This document shows, in pieces, positions 5,547 through 5,785 of a stretch of 5,785 bases of DNA. The stretch comes from Clostridiales bacterium. Its GTDB lineage: Bacteria > Bacillota > Clostridia > Christensenellales > Aristaeellaceae. Made by a program: the position numbers and the translations under genes. Under the pieces are notes generated by a model that saw only the letters and a program-made list of their open reading frames with translations, made no database searches and was not told where the DNA came from. The DNA is taken from NCBI GenBank assembly GCA_012512355.1, contig JAAZEI010000301.1, forward strand, positions 1 through 5,785. The letters are read 5' to 3'. Each line of letters begins with the position of its first letter. The first letter of the stretch is position 1.

Positions 5547-5785
5547 CTATTGGGGCAGGTTCCATACTTTGAGCAGCTTGTGCATCCAGGCATATACATC
5601 CATGCCGTACACTTCCTGCAGGCTGTCAGGTGAAAGGGCAATGCTGCTGGGCCCCTGATTAATCATCCGGCCATGGTTTAGCAGTACAGCGCTGTGGCCA
5701 TAGCGCTTGGCCAGGCTTAAGTCATGCACGACGCTGATGACAGCACGGCCGGGCTGTTTGACCCAGCGGCTGATCAGTTCAAATA
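5547..5785 (-). CDS. ABC importer ATP-binding protein, FepC/FecE family (C-terminal fragment, cut by window edge)
   Basis: The last 78 codons of a gene entering from the right edge. It contains the switch/H-loop strand ISVVHDLSLAKRYG, with the catalytic-cycle His, then VLLNHGRMINQGP and the C-terminal LQEVYGMDVYAWM segment. That order, particularly HDLSLA followed by LL..G....QGP and VYGMDV, is typical of the ATPases that power siderophore, haem or cobalamin (type II) importers. Walker A, the ABC signature and Walker B lie outside the window, so intactness cannot be judged. Within this piece the frame is open and ends in TAG, followed by a strong terminator. It is probably the last gene of a binding protein-permease-ATPase operon. 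I see no functional link to the sensor operon downstream beyond shared orientation. The exact substrate cannot be read from the fragment. Confidence 0.88.
   Translation of the reverse strand, partial: FELISRWVKQPGRAVISVVHDLSLAKRYGHSAVLLNHGRMINQGPSSIALSPDSLQEVYGMDVYAWMHKLLKVWNLPQ

Overview
This window comes from the accessory metabolism of a bacterium, most likely Bacillota (a Clostridia- or Erysipelotrichia-like gut organism). The lineage call is inferred from three things: a YesM/YesN-type sensor kinase and AraC-type response regulator pair, strong AGGAGG-type ribosome binding sites, and a short unidirectional stem-loop/U-tract terminator. Base composition looks close to balanced by eye. No RNA gene, insertion sequence, CRISPR array or phage gene is visible. 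Every supported gene lies on the minus strand, so transcription runs from high to low coordinates.

Layout in transcription order: (1) 5785-5547, the last 78 codons of a FepC/FecE-like iron-siderophore or cobalamin-type ABC importer ATPase, closed by an intrinsic terminator at 5525-5497. (2) A short intergenic region with an extended -10 promoter near 5474-5466. (3) A tightly packed operon: a YesN-like response regulator (5415-3802), a YesM-like sensor histidine kinase with an extracytoplasmic Cache-type region (3805-2063), a divergent membrane-anchored or secreted type I periplasmic-binding protein (2066-1179), a galactose/glucose-binding protein of the MglB family (1160-186), and the first 57 codons of an ABC ATPase of the ABC-2/CcmA exporter type (173 to the window edge). 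The first two junctions are 4-nt ATGA overlaps. The next two gaps are 18 and 12 nt, with no terminator in either.

The likely job is extracellular sugar sensing. One or both binding proteins would capture a hexose and either present it to the kinase or feed a permease. The kinase would phosphorylate Asp55 of the regulator, and the regulator would act on promoters through its C-terminal AraC domain. The MglB homologue keeps every galactose/glucose contact residue and the calcium site that I can recall from the E. coli protein. The other binding protein keeps the fold pattern but not those residues. The most unusual point is what follows mglB: not the expected mglA sugar-import ATPase, but an exporter-type ATPase. 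This suggests a sensory cassette whose MglB is a receptor, or whose import ATPase and permease are encoded elsewhere.
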